Shown: positions 36,219 through 43,490, counted from the first letter of the stretch. The stretch is DNA of 47,315 nucleotides from Faecalibacterium prausnitzii (GCF_003324185.1 NZ_PXUP01000020.1:1-47315), one strand, 5' to 3'. The notes: generated by a model from the letters alone, not told the origin. Numbers and translations are program-made.

Positions 36219-37208
36219 ATGGAAAATAAGACAAAATACCGAATTGTTTATCTGTACCAGCTTCTTGTCGAAAACTCAGATGAAAGTCATCCGCTTTCGA
36301 CCATAGAGATTATCGACCGGCTAAAGACAAAATATGACATTGATGTAAATCGAAATACTTTAGGAAAAGATTTGGAAGTCATGAAGCAAGGCGGCCTCCC
36401 TATCGAAATCATACATTCAACGCAAAATAAATACTACTATGATGGTCAACTGTTCGACCTTGCTGAATTGAAAGTCCTGATTGATGCCGTTCTTTCATCT
36501 AAGTTTATTACAGAGAAGAAAAGTCAAGAACTGATAAAACGTCTGTTGGCCTTAACTAGCGAGCAGAATGCAGATCAACTTCGTAGACATATTGATGTTT
36601 CTGACCGTGTGAAATCCGAAAATGAAAAAGGCTATTATATCTTAGATGCTATCAATTCGGCTATCGACTCCAAAAAGAAAATATCGTTTCAATACATTGA
36701 TTATGATGTCAACAAGCAGGTATTCCTAAAGCATGGCGGAAAAGCATACGTTGTAAGCCCCTATGAATTGATTTGGGATGGCGATTTTTACTATGTTGTC
36801 GGATATAATGATGCTCGCCAGAAAGTGCAGAATTTTAGGCTCGACCGGATTTTCAAGCGTCCCGAAATCCTTGCTGAGGCATCCACACCGATACCAATCA
36901 ATTTTGATCTGAATCTGTATAGGAAGTCGATTTTTCAAATGTTCGGCGCAGATGACACGGCAGAGGTCGAACTTTTCTGTCACCAGATCGTTATGAAGGC
37001 TCTGATTGACGTTTTTGGGCAAGATATTAGTACATGGGCTGTTGATTCGGAACATTTCATTGCAAAAATTAAAGTTTGTGTGAGTCCTACATTTTTGAGG
37101 TGGGTTTTTGCATGGAACGGCTTGGTTAAAATTGTGTCCCCTGAAGAAGTGTGCAATCGTTACTGTAAGATGCTAGAGACAGCCATAAATATACAAAGAA
37201 CAGAATAA
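36219..37208 (+). CDS. WYL-domain transcriptional regulator
   Basis: This 329-residue protein has an N-terminal winged HTH (ETHPLSTIEIIDRLKTKYDIDVNRNTLGKDLEVMK-type, about 22-55). A WYL domain follows (KKISFQYIDYDVNK ... YVVSPYELIWDGDFYYVVGYND), then an FRLDRI motif. WYL proteins often control defence islands and sense nucleic acid. It ends the plus-strand island, 19 bases after the LRR gene, and is the obvious candidate to bind the inverted repeat upstream of the operon at 20328-20361. That target is inferred. Confidence 0.9.
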   Translation: MENKTKYRIVYLYQLLVENSDESHPLSTIEIIDRLKTKYDIDVNRNTLGKDLEVMKQGGLPIEIIHSTQNKYYYDGQLFDLAELKVLIDAVLSSKFITEKKSQELIKRLLALTSEQNADQLRRHIDVSDRVKSENEKGYYILDAINSAIDSKKKISFQYIDYDVNKQVFLKHGGKAYVVSPYELIWDGDFYYVVGYNDARQKVQNFRLDRIFKRPEILAEASTPIPINFDLNLYRKSIFQMFGADDTAEVELFCHQIVMKALIDVFGQDISTWAVDSEHFIAKIKVCVSPTFLRWVFAWNGLVKIVSPEEVCNRYCKMLETAINIQRTE

Positions 37209-37269
37209 ATATGACTAAGACTCCACGCCCGCAGACCCATAAAGATCTGCAATAAATCTTGGATTGACC

Positions 37270-38190
37270 TTAACGAGACACCAGATGATGACTGAGCAAA
37301 AACAAAATAAGGTCATCAACAGCCAATGGTGTGGGAAACCCACATTGCCGGACGTACTGACTTACCTGTTGCTTTGCCTTATCAGCATCAGGCTTTAGGG
37401 CACGTAAAAGAGTATGCTTTTCCTTATATCTGGAGATGAATTCTCCTTCTGCATTTGCGGTGCAAAGCAACTCGGTATCCAGCGATACTAGAATCTTAAT
37501 CAGTATATAGGAAAAGCCAACGACACCACGCAAACTAAGTCTAATCTCCTCGCCTAAGACGGGAGCTGGAAATTCTGGAACTTCCGATACATCTAATGCC
37601 TCAGGTGTTGCAAAAGGTGAATATTCGGCATAGGCATTTGTCAATTTTGTGTCAGCTTTAGAACCATTGTGCATATAACAGTTTCGTGCTTCTTTGAACA
37701 CTCTGTAGCAGTGCATCAATGCAACGATTTTGCTATAACATCTCTCCCTTTTCCCAAGGTAAGTGGAATGAAACGAGTTGGACAAAACAGTGGATGGATT
37801 TTTTTTCAAACGGTCAATCTCGTCTTTTACCTTTTTAGGAAATTGCAAATGCTTGATATTCATATCATGGAAATAATCCCGCTTTAGTTCTTCTAACCAT
37901 TCTTCAAAAATCGGTATGGTGCTGTTTAATAATATCCATGCAAACTTTTCTTGTTGCTGTTCCCATGTGTGTTCTCCAAATGCACGCTTATAGTTTACCC
38001 CGTGGATACCACTGCCTAAGCTGAATTTTGCGGCTAGTTCGGCTTCTGTAATAGTAGGATACTCTTTTCTTACACCATTGACCAGACAGCGCAGATTCCA
38101 TAATCCAACTGCGGTTGGCCATACAGTATCATAGGTTGCAGTGATATTACCTAATGCTTTTTTAGTAGCGGAGAAAAATACGTCGATCAA
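37270..38190 (-). CDS. HEPN-motif protein, putative RNase effector
   Basis: This protein of ~306 residues is mostly unrecognised, but residues about 169-174 read RNCYMH, a perfect form of the HEPN catalytic motif (R-polar-x3-H) found in toxin and abortive-infection RNases. The start is taken as TTG 38190, six bases after AGAGGTG; the longer frame from TTG 38268 has no such site. It converges on the WYL gene with only 60 bases between, and no partner nucleotidyltransferase gene is next to it. RNase activity is inferred from the motif and the defence context. Confidence 0.6.
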   Translation of the reverse strand: MIDVFFSATKKALGNITATYDTVWPTAVGLWNLRCLVNGVRKEYPTITEAELAAKFSLGSGIHGVNYKRAFGEHTWEQQQEKFAWILLNSTIPIFEEWLEELKRDYFHDMNIKHLQFPKKVKDEIDRLKKNPSTVLSNSFHSTYLGKRERCYSKIVALMHCYRVFKEARNCYMHNGSKADTKLTNAYAEYSPFATPEALDVSEVPEFPAPVLGEEIRLSLRGVVGFSYILIKILVSLDTELLCTANAEGEFISRYKEKHTLLRALKPDADKAKQQVSQYVRQCGFPTPLAVDDLILFLLSHHLVSR

Positions 38191-38344
38191 TTCAATCACC
38201 TCTTTTATCGTAAAACAAGACCGGAAATTAGCGCAGTCAATACAGCATATCTGCGATATACAAACCAATGTTTCTTCTGTTGTATTAAAAGAACCGATTT
38301 GCTATAAAGCCGAATGGCATAAGTGGATTCTTATGTCATTGATA

Positions 38345-38383
38345 GAATGCCCACCAGCTTTCAAGCCGGTGGGCATTCTCTTA
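38345..38383. terminator. Hairpin terminator between minus-strand genes
   Basis: GAATGCCCACC pairs with GGTGGGCATTC around a short loop. It lies downstream of the zinc-ribbon gene on the minus strand and upstream of the HEPN gene, separating the two units. Confidence 0.75.
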
Positions 38384-38581
38384 CTTATACCGTATTATAG
38401 GCAGCTGCTTTACCTTGCTGCCGATCTTTTTGCGCTCAAGTGCAAAAATCATATCCGGGGTACGCTCAAAGAAACCAATATCACGTTTCCAGCTTGTCCC
38501 GCACTTGCAATGAAACAGCCCGATGAACTGCTGCTTCATCTTGCGCCCGCAGTTCGGGCAGATACGCTTGCTCGCGCCCAT
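38381..38581 (-). CDS. Small zinc-ribbon protein
   Basis: This 66-residue protein has CPNCGRKM near its start and FHCKCG in the middle, giving four cysteines for one zinc ribbon, followed by a basic tail. The gene starts six bases after the AT-hook-like gene stop, so the two are one operon. The function is unknown; nucleic-acid or protein contact is likely for this fold. Confidence 0.7.
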   Translation of the reverse strand: MGASKRICPNCGRKMKQQFIGLFHCKCGTSWKRDIGFFERTPDMIFALERKKIGSKVKQLPIIRYK

Positions 38582-38587
38582 GTTACA

Positions 38588-38923
38588 TCACTGGAGCTTT
38601 GCAAGGATTTCTTCAGCAGTCATGCCACTGGCCAACAGCTTCTTCAGCACATCCTCGGCTTCGCCTTTCTTGGCTTCCTCTGCTGCCTTTGCTTCAGCAG
38701 CAGCCTTCTTCGCTTCAGCCTTCGCCAGATCTTTAGTCGCAGCCTTTAGCTCAACCTTTTTGGTTTTCAGCTGCGCTTTCAGATCATCGATATTGGCAAT
38801 CAGCGCAGCAACCTCAGATTCGATTTTTTCCTTTTCTGCGGCCTTTTCTGCAACGACTGCTGCATAATCAACGGCAGCTTTTACGGTACGGGTCTTGTTC
38901 TTGCTTCCCTTGGGTCTTGCCAT
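38588..38923 (-). CDS. AT-hook-like coiled-coil protein (possible nucleoid-associated protein)
   Basis: This 111-residue protein begins MARPKGSKNKTRT, which resembles an AT-hook (RPKGSK). It continues as an alanine/lysine/glutamate coiled coil, and ends ASGMTAEEILAKLQ. The layout recalls small H-NS-like or Lsr2-like xenogeneic silencers in reverse order, but homology is not claimed. A TATAGGAGG site precedes ATG 38923, and a strong promoter lies at 38965-38993. It could bind the AT-rich cargo. Confidence 0.65.
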   Translation of the reverse strand: MARPKGSKNKTRTVKAAVDYAAVVAEKAAEKEKIESEVAALIANIDDLKAQLKTKKVELKAATKDLAKAEAKKAAAEAKAAEEAKKGEAEDVLKKLLASGMTAEEILAKLQ

Positions 38924-38964
38924 GATAATGTCCTCCTATACGGTGGAATGATTTGGTACTTATA

Positions 38965-38993
38965 AGTATATTTCTATATAGTTAAAATTGCAA
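38965..38993 (-). promoter_or_regulatory. Promoter of the AT-hook/zinc-ribbon operon
   Basis: On the minus strand TTGCAA (38993-38988), 17 bases, and TATACT (38970-38965) form a good sigma-A promoter about 40 bases before the ATG. Confidence 0.7.
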
Positions 38994-39018
38994 TAGACAA
39001 TTCGCACCGCCTAAGACA

Positions 39019-39047
39019 TTGATGAAATATTGTCATATTTTCGTCAA
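39019..39047. promoter_or_regulatory. Imperfect palindrome, operator candidate
   Basis: TTGATGAAATAT is mirrored by ATATTTTCGTCAA around TGTC. It lies between the divergent AT-hook operon and the XRE gene at 39111, a typical place for autoregulation by the XRE protein. Confidence 0.45.
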
Positions 39048-39110
39048 TATACGCAGGTGCGTACACGAAAAATTTCAATATCCGTTACTATCATGCAAAG
39101 GAGGCGCAGC

Positions 39111-39377
39111 ATGATAGTAAAAGATGTTGTTGAGCTGTCTGTAAAGGACGCTGTGGCGATTCGTTTCAAAGAGATTTGTGACCAGCGGGGGATTCGTCCA
39201 AATGAACTTGCTGTCCGTTCCGGCGTTACGCCATCTACCGTTTACAGTATGCTCGATTCCTCCCGACATAGTGTTTCTATCGGGACAATCAAAAAACTCT
39301 GCGACGGCCTTAATATGTCTCTTGGAGAGTTTTTCTCCTGCCCTTTGTTTGATGACCTTGAGCAGGAAATTCAATAG
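39111..39377 (+). CDS. XRE-family (Cro/C1-type HTH) regulator
   Basis: This 88-residue protein is essentially one HTH domain: AIRFKEICDQRGIRPNELAVRSGVTPSTVYSMLDSSRHSVSIGTIKKLCDGLNMSLGEFF. ATG 39111 lies seven bases after AAAGGAGG, ruling out the longer frame from 39030. It is divergent from the AT-hook operon and next to the Orf7-like sigma gene, as regulators are in Tn916-like ends. It may bind the palindrome at 39019-39047. Confidence 0.88.
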   Translation: MIVKDVVELSVKDAVAIRFKEICDQRGIRPNELAVRSGVTPSTVYSMLDSSRHSVSIGTIKKLCDGLNMSLGEFFSCPLFDDLEQEIQ

Positions 39378-39437
39378 GAGTACTTACACTCCCTTGATTC
39401 GATTTCGCCAACAACCTGACCGGATTTGAGGAAGCCT

Positions 39438-39875
39438 ATGCCTACGATTAACCTGAAAGAGCATTATCCCACCACATACACTGAGGATTTTTTTGTTGAA
39501 GTTTCGGAGGAAATCCATCAGTTATTTATTGATTTTAAGCATCAAGAAGATGCTTTTCTACGGCAAGTAAGCCGATATCATGCATATCATTCACTGGATG
39601 ATCCGAATTTTCCAGTAGAGCAATGTGTCCTTTTTCAGAAACCGGCTCTCGTGGATGCTGTCGAACAGCGGCATTCTGCTATGAGCATTTATGAAGCCAT
39701 TCTGTCCCTCCCACCCAAACAGGCCAAACGGTGCTACGATCACTATTATCAGGGATTTAAGATATCGGATATTGCGCAAAAAGAGGGGGTAACAGCAGGA
39801 AGCATTTCGGAATGTATGAAATCCGCTTTATCTGCACTTCGAGAAAGATGCAACTTTTTCAACTTTTATGATTGA
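39438..39875 (+). CDS. Sigma-70 region-4-like protein (Tn916 Orf7-like)
   Basis: This 145-residue protein has an unrecognised N-terminal half and a C-terminal sigma region 4 HTH (ILSLPPKQAKRCYDHYYQGFKISDIAQKEGVTAGSISECMKSALSALRE). Tn916 and its relatives encode a similar protein (Orf7) near xis/int that controls mobility genes. ATG 39438 follows GAGGAAG closely; the TTG 39426 start is inside that site. The regulatory role is by analogy. Confidence 0.8.
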   Translation: MPTINLKEHYPTTYTEDFFVEVSEEIHQLFIDFKHQEDAFLRQVSRYHAYHSLDDPNFPVEQCVLFQKPALVDAVEQRHSAMSIYEAILSLPPKQAKRCYDHYYQGFKISDIAQKEGVTAGSISECMKSALSALRERCNFFNFYD

Positions 39876-39900
39876 ACCCTAACTTTTATCCGTTTTTTGT

Positions 39901-39959
39901 CCTATATAGTATAGGGATGTTTTTCTCTATCATGGAGAGCGCACCGTGCATTCTCCATG
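39901..39959. repeat. Two palindromes before the small-ORF/XRE unit
   Basis: CCTATA-tag-TATAGG (39901-39915) overlaps a possible -10 region, and CATGGAGA (39931-39938) is inverted as TCTCCATG (39952-39959). They lie 50-110 bases upstream of the short gene at 40011 and may be an operator and a leader hairpin for it. Confidence 0.45.
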
Positions 39960-40010
39960 CTCCGCCCCATAACATTGCCATAATCGACAAAGGAAAGGAC
40001 GAAGAAAGCA

Positions 40011-40154
40011 ATGAAAAGAAGATTGATTGAGTACGAACCTAGCCCCGGCAGTCAAATGAACTGCTGGTGTCGAATGTCCGCCCGCGCTCTAACCCTGTGG
40101 TGTGGCCTGTGGCTGCACTCCTGCATGGTCGGAGGGCTGGCTTATGTACTTTAA
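40011..40154 (+). CDS. Short 47-residue protein overlapping the XRE gene
   Basis: ATG 40011 follows GGAAAGGACGAAG and opens a 47-codon frame with a basic N-terminus (MKRRLIEYEP), four cysteines and a hydrophobic C-terminal half with several tryptophans (LTLWCGLWLHSCMVGGLAYVL). It may be a small membrane peptide or a leader. It overlaps the XRE start by eleven bases, so its translation would carry ribosomes to the regulator gene. I know no family for it. Confidence 0.5.
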   Translation: MKRRLIEYEPSPGSQMNCWCRMSARALTLWCGLWLHSCMVGGLAYVL

Positions 40155-40464
40155 TCCTTACGCCGCTGGTTATAGAATCCAGAAATTACGCAAAGCACAT
40201 GGACTAACACAAGAAGAAGCCGCAATCAAACTGAACATTAGTGATCGGCACATGAGAAGTCTGGAAAAAGGCACTTATGCACCGCTGGACTTGTTTGTTG
40301 AGATTGCAGTACATTTTGATGTCACTCTGGATTACCTCATTCTTGGGAAAGTTGAAACAAAAACTGAGCTGGCACTCAGTAAAAAAATCAATGACCAGAA
40401 GCAGGCTATGAAATCGTTGAGGGAACAGCTTCTGGCATTTGCAATGGAGATTGAGGTCGAATAA
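40144..40464 (+). CDS. XRE-family regulator
   Basis: This 106-residue protein has an HTH (GYRIQKLRKAHGLTQEEAAIKLNISDRHMRSLEKGTYAPLDLFVEIAVHFDVTLDYLILG) and a helical C-terminal tail. ATG 40144 follows GGAGGG (40131-40136). It overlaps the 47-residue frame upstream and is followed by a strong terminator. It is a likely repressor of the nearby mobility genes. Confidence 0.88.
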   Translation: MYFNPYAAGYRIQKLRKAHGLTQEEAAIKLNISDRHMRSLEKGTYAPLDLFVEIAVHFDVTLDYLILGKVETKTELALSKKINDQKQAMKSLREQLLAFAMEIEVE

Positions 40465-40475
40465 CAAATCTACGG

Positions 40476-40507
40476 GAAGTCGGAGAGTGATCTCCGGCTT
40501 CTTTTTT
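40476..40507 (+). terminator. Rho-independent terminator after the XRE gene
   Basis: GAAGTCGGAGA pairs with TCTCCGGCTTC around GTGA, followed by TTTTTT. A second hairpin, AACCGGAAG/CTTCCGGTT, follows at 40538-40560. Confidence 0.9.
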
Positions 40508-40560
40508 GTTGTCAAAAAATTAAACGTGTCTATGTGAAACCGGAAGGAAAGCTTCCGGTT

Positions 40561-40935
40561 TTGCTGCTTTTTTCAGCTGAAAAAGCCCAAAAAGCGGAAG
40601 GAATGCATCCTAAAAAGGCAATCAGTTTTCAGGTACACTATGATCACAGCAAGGGCAACACCCCAGACGGGGAGAAACCCAAATCTGGAAACCGTACCTT
40701 GAAAATTGAATATCATTCCCTCGGACAAAATAATGAAACTTCCGTAACTCGCGGCCCGGTCATAAAGAAGACGGGGTGGCTGAAGAAGCCAATGTGGAGT
40801 GGGGTGCAAGTCCCCACTTACCGAGGTGTATTCCAAATCCAACGGGGGTCGAGGACAAATAGGTTGGAAAAACTTAAAGCAAAACTTCAAAGCCCACCAC
40901 CGGGATTCTTCTGAACCACGGCAGTGGGCTTTTTC
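40561..40935 (+). ncRNA. Candidate structured noncoding RNA
   Basis: The 510 bases between 40465 and 40975 hold no convincing gene. Several hairpins occur: GGCT/AGCC (40778-40790), AGTGGGG/CCCCACT with loop TGCAAGT (40798-40818), and a final AGCCCAC/GTGGGCT with TTTTT (40891-40934) acting as terminator. A weak promoter (TTGAAT, 17 bases, AATAAT) lies near 40708-40736. The GGGGTGCAAGTCCCC element recalls tRNA-like or group II intron loops, but I cannot place it in a family. It could be a regulatory RNA, a leader for the 40976 gene, or a decayed intron. Confidence 0.4.
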
Positions 40936-40975
40936 CATACCGAACACTCACCTATACGAAACGGAGGTAATGATT

Positions 40976-41221
40976 ATGAGCCGTAATTTTACTCGCCAGC
41001 CCGATGAATCGACCCTGACCACCCTCTGCCCGCACTGCCTGAGTGCTTTCCGCAATGCGCGCGGCATCCGTGTCCGCCGTGCTGACCCCTACCAGCTCAC
41101 CAAGGAACCCTGCACCTACTGCCAGACCCGTTTTGGCTACGACTACTACATCCAGCCCACCAGCCCGAAAGCCACCTATTTTAAGAAAGGCCGGTTCGAT
41201 GATGAAATTGACTGCGCTTAA
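40976..41221 (+). CDS. Small zinc-binding protein
   Basis: This 81-residue protein has two CxxC pairs (CPHC and CTYC, with RRADPYQ between) and so probably one zinc site, followed by an aromatic tail (GYDYYIQPTSP). ATG 40976 lies seven bases after GGAGGT; ATG 40970 is too close. It overlaps the ParB-like gene by 23 bases and so heads that operon. I do not recognise a named family. Confidence 0.72.
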   Translation: MSRNFTRQPDESTLTTLCPHCLSAFRNARGIRVRRADPYQLTKEPCTYCQTRFGYDYYIQPTSPKATYFKKGRFDDEIDCA

Positions 41222-42230
41222 GATTGACCCTGAGTTTCAGGGCAAGATTCCGCCGCTGACATCTGAGGAGCTGGATCAGCTCGAAAAGAACATCGTCAGC
41301 GATGGCAAGGTTATCAACCCCATCATCGTGTGGAATGGACTGATTATTGACGGTCATAACCGTTACGCAATTCTTCAGAAGCATCCCGACATCCAGTATG
41401 CCGTCCACGAGAAAGAGTTTGCAGACCGTTATGAAGCAATCGTCTGGATTTGTAAAAATCAGCTAGGGCGACGTAACCTGACAATTGAGCAAAAGAAATA
41501 TCTTGTCGGAAAGCAATATGAAGCAGAAAAAGCACTTGTTCCTAATGAAAAAGGAACGAATCGCTATACAGTTTTAGTTGGTGCTCAAAATGAGCACCAA
41601 CTAAAACGTCAGAAAACTTGCGAGAAAATTGCTACAGAAATCGGTTCAACACCAATATTTGTTCGACGATCTGAAGAATTTGCAAAAGGAGTAGATGCTG
41701 CCGAGGAAGCAGTTCCCGGAACACGCAGGAAAGTCCTTTCCGGCGAGGTAAAACCGACCGCAGCCGAGATTGCATCCGTTGCTCGCGCACCGCCCGAAGA
41801 TCGTCCGGCACTTGTCGAAAAAATCTGTACTCCCAAAGAAACAAAAAAGTCCAGCAGTAAATCAACATCCAAATCAAAGAAAGTTGAAAAGTCCACTACT
41901 TCTACCGCTCCATGTGAAGTCCAAGCAGAGCCGGCAGTCATTGAAGTCCCGCCTGAACCGATCATTCAGTCAAAGCAAAAACAGACTGCATTGCAAACGA
42001 TTCGTACGCTATCTACAAAAATGGAATCAGTCGAACAGGTGGCTGATGCCGAAGGAATGCTCAGCGAAGTGGCATCGGCAGCGGACAGCATGATCTATCG
42101 GCTGGATGTCTGCTTTGAGCACTACCCGGAGTTCCTCAAAAATCCGAAAATCCGTCAGAAAGTCGTTGGACTTTTGCAGAAAGCAAAGGATTATATCGTA
42201 AAATTGGAAGGAGAATTTGCCTATGATTAA
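41199..42230 (+). CDS. ParB/Noc-like nuclease-domain protein
   Basis: This 343-residue protein has an N-terminal ParB-like domain: PPLTSEELDQLEKNIVSDGKVINPIIVWNGLIIDGHNRYAIL. A helical HTH part follows (CEKIATEIGSTPIFVRRSEEFAKG), then a lysine/serine-rich linker and a helical C-terminus. ATG 41199 (or 41202) follows AAGAAAGG. Such proteins bind or mark DNA and are common in ICE control regions. A 17-bp perfect inverted repeat lies inside the coding sequence at 41571-41607, in a stretch (VLVGAQNEHQLK) that looks inserted. Confidence 0.82.
   Translation: MMKLTALKIDPEFQGKIPPLTSEELDQLEKNIVSDGKVINPIIVWNGLIIDGHNRYAILQKHPDIQYAVHEKEFADRYEAIVWICKNQLGRRNLTIEQKKYLVGKQYEAEKALVPNEKGTNRYTVLVGAQNEHQLKRQKTCEKIATEIGSTPIFVRRSEEFAKGVDAAEEAVPGTRRKVLSGEVKPTAAEIASVARAPPEDRPALVEKICTPKETKKSSSKSTSKSKKVEKSTTSTAPCEVQAEPAVIEVPPEPIIQSKQKQTALQTIRTLSTKMESVEQVADAEGMLSEVASAADSMIYRLDVCFEHYPEFLKNPKIRQKVVGLLQKAKDYIVKLEGEFAYD
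41571..41607. repeat. Perfect 17-bp inverted repeat inside the ParB-like gene
   Basis: GTTTTAGTTGGTGCTCA (41571-41587) is inverted exactly at 41591-41607 around AAA. It keeps the reading frame open and would form a very stable RNA or DNA hairpin within the message. Confidence 0.85.
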
Positions 42231-42993
42231 ACTTGTTCATCACGAAATGGTCATCAACAGCAAGTTTCTGGAAGTTCCGCGCAGCTACTACCAGAGGAAC
42301 CTCAACGCTAACCGTATCAAGCGAATCGCCGCCGAGTTTGACGAGCGCATCGCCAATGCTCCCAAGGTCAGCTACCGGGACGGTCACTACTATGTTTTCG
42401 ATGGTCAGCACACCATCGCCGCCCGCAAGCTGCTGAATAACAACTGCGACTTAAACATCGTCTGTAAGGTTTATTCGGGATTGACGGAACAGCAGGAAGC
42501 CTTGCTGTTTGCACAGCAGACCGGTGTTTCTGCCCCGCTGACCGCAGGCGCAAAAATGCGCGCCAAGATTCGCGGCGGCGACCCGGAAGCCATTGCTTTC
42601 CTGAACGCCACCAACCGTGCAGGTTTTGGTCTGAGCTTTGCTCAGAGTCACGCAAAGTGGAAAATCGCCTGCATCGCTACGGCATTTGCCGAGTATCGGA
42701 AACACGGTGAGCGCATTTACACTGATGCGCTCCGTGTACTGGCAGAAGCATGGGAGGGCGATATCGATTCTATTCGTGCCGAAGTGTTGCAGGGCGTGAC
42801 CCAGTTCGTTGCTCTGTACGACCATGAATACGACCCCATTCGCCTGATTCGGCAGCTCCAGCGCACCAGCCCGGTGGCGATTTATCGCAGCGGTCAGGCA
42901 ATGACCGGGCCGAACTATCAGAAGTATATGCTTCAGATTCTGAAAGCCTACAACGGCTCCAGTCGCACGAAAAGCCTTCCCATCAAGCAGTAA
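42223..42993 (+). CDS. ParB-like DUF6551-type protein
   Basis: This 256-residue protein has a ParB-like core: VPRSYYQRNLNANRIKRIAAEFDERIANAPKVSYRDGHYYVFDGQHTIAARKLL, and then LLFAQQTGVSAPLT. The pattern matches DUF6551. The start at ATG 42223 follows GGAAGGAG and overlaps the first ParB-like gene by eight bases, so the two are translated together. The function is unknown; paired ParB-like proteins may control ICE maintenance or copy. Confidence 0.8.
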   Translation: MIKLVHHEMVINSKFLEVPRSYYQRNLNANRIKRIAAEFDERIANAPKVSYRDGHYYVFDGQHTIAARKLLNNNCDLNIVCKVYSGLTEQQEALLFAQQTGVSAPLTAGAKMRAKIRGGDPEAIAFLNATNRAGFGLSFAQSHAKWKIACIATAFAEYRKHGERIYTDALRVLAEAWEGDIDSIRAEVLQGVTQFVALYDHEYDPIRLIRQLQRTSPVAIYRSGQAMTGPNYQKYMLQILKAYNGSSRTKSLPIKQ

Positions 42994-43032
42994 GTTATTT
43001 CCCTGCTTATGGCAGATTTCCTTTCTCACTGC

Positions 43033-43058
43033 AAAAGCCGTCCTGCTGGGCGGCTTTT
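43033..43058 (+). terminator. Hairpin terminator
   Basis: AAAAGCCG (43033-43040) pairs with CGGCTTTT (43051-43058). It ends the ParB-like operon and is followed by GTTACATA, close to the GTACATA seen after the other hairpins. Confidence 0.8.
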
Positions 43059-43079
43059 GTTACATATTACAAAGGGGGC

Positions 43080-43490
43080 TTGGTCATTATCGTTTATGTG
43101 ACAAGAAATTTCGGATTCCGCCGTGGAGAAATCTACTTTGCCGATTTAGACCCACACTATGGTTCAGAGCAGGGCGGCAAACGTCCTGTTATTGTTATTC
43201 AAAATAATACAGGAAACAAATTTTCGCCGACTGTCATTGTAGCCGCAGTGACCTCTAAGATTTCCAAAAAGCCCAATCAGCCGACCCATGTTCTTATTGA
43301 TAAGAATCCGGCGTTCAATCGTCCGTCTGTTGTCCTGTTGGAGCAACTTTTCACCATCGATAAAGAGCGCATCAACAATTTCATGGGTCTGACGAGCGAC
43401 TGGGAAATGACACAAATTGAGAAAGCTCTGAAATGCAGTCTGGCACTGGATCAGGAGAATCCGGTCAAAAACGATTCCAAAACAGCATAA
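43080..43490 (+). CDS. PemK/MazF-type endoribonuclease toxin
   Basis: This protein of about 130-136 residues has the MazF/PemK fold pattern: RRGEIYFADLDPHYGSEQGGKRPVIVIQNNTGNKFSPTVIVAAVTSKI, then PSVVLLEQLFTIDKERI. These toxins cut mRNA at specific short sites. The start is unclear: TTG 43080 is very close to AAAGGGGG, and GTG 43098 is an alternative. No antitoxin gene lies directly upstream (only a terminator) or downstream (the Xis-like gene), so it is an orphan toxin here. Confidence 0.88.
   Translation: MVIIVYVTRNFGFRRGEIYFADLDPHYGSEQGGKRPVIVIQNNTGNKFSPTVIVAAVTSKISKKPNQPTHVLIDKNPAFNRPSVVLLEQLFTIDKERINNFMGLTSDWEMTQIEKALKCSLALDQENPVKNDSKTA

Noticed and set aside
40534-40914. A 126-codon plus-strand open frame
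   Set aside because: It begins on a terminator-like hairpin, has no ribosome-binding site or family pattern, and covers several RNA hairpins and a terminator; noncoding RNA fits better.
40778-40935. Cobalamin riboswitch, suggested by GGTGCAAGTCC
   Set aside because: The other conserved boxes are missing and no B12-related gene follows.
40799-40975. Longer start for the small zinc protein
   Set aside because: The extension crosses the noncoding terminator; GGAGGT and ATG 40976 give a clear start.
41571-41607. CRISPR repeat, suggested by GTTTTAG at the arm
   Set aside because: Only one palindromic unit, no spacers, no cas genes, and it lies inside an intact coding frame.
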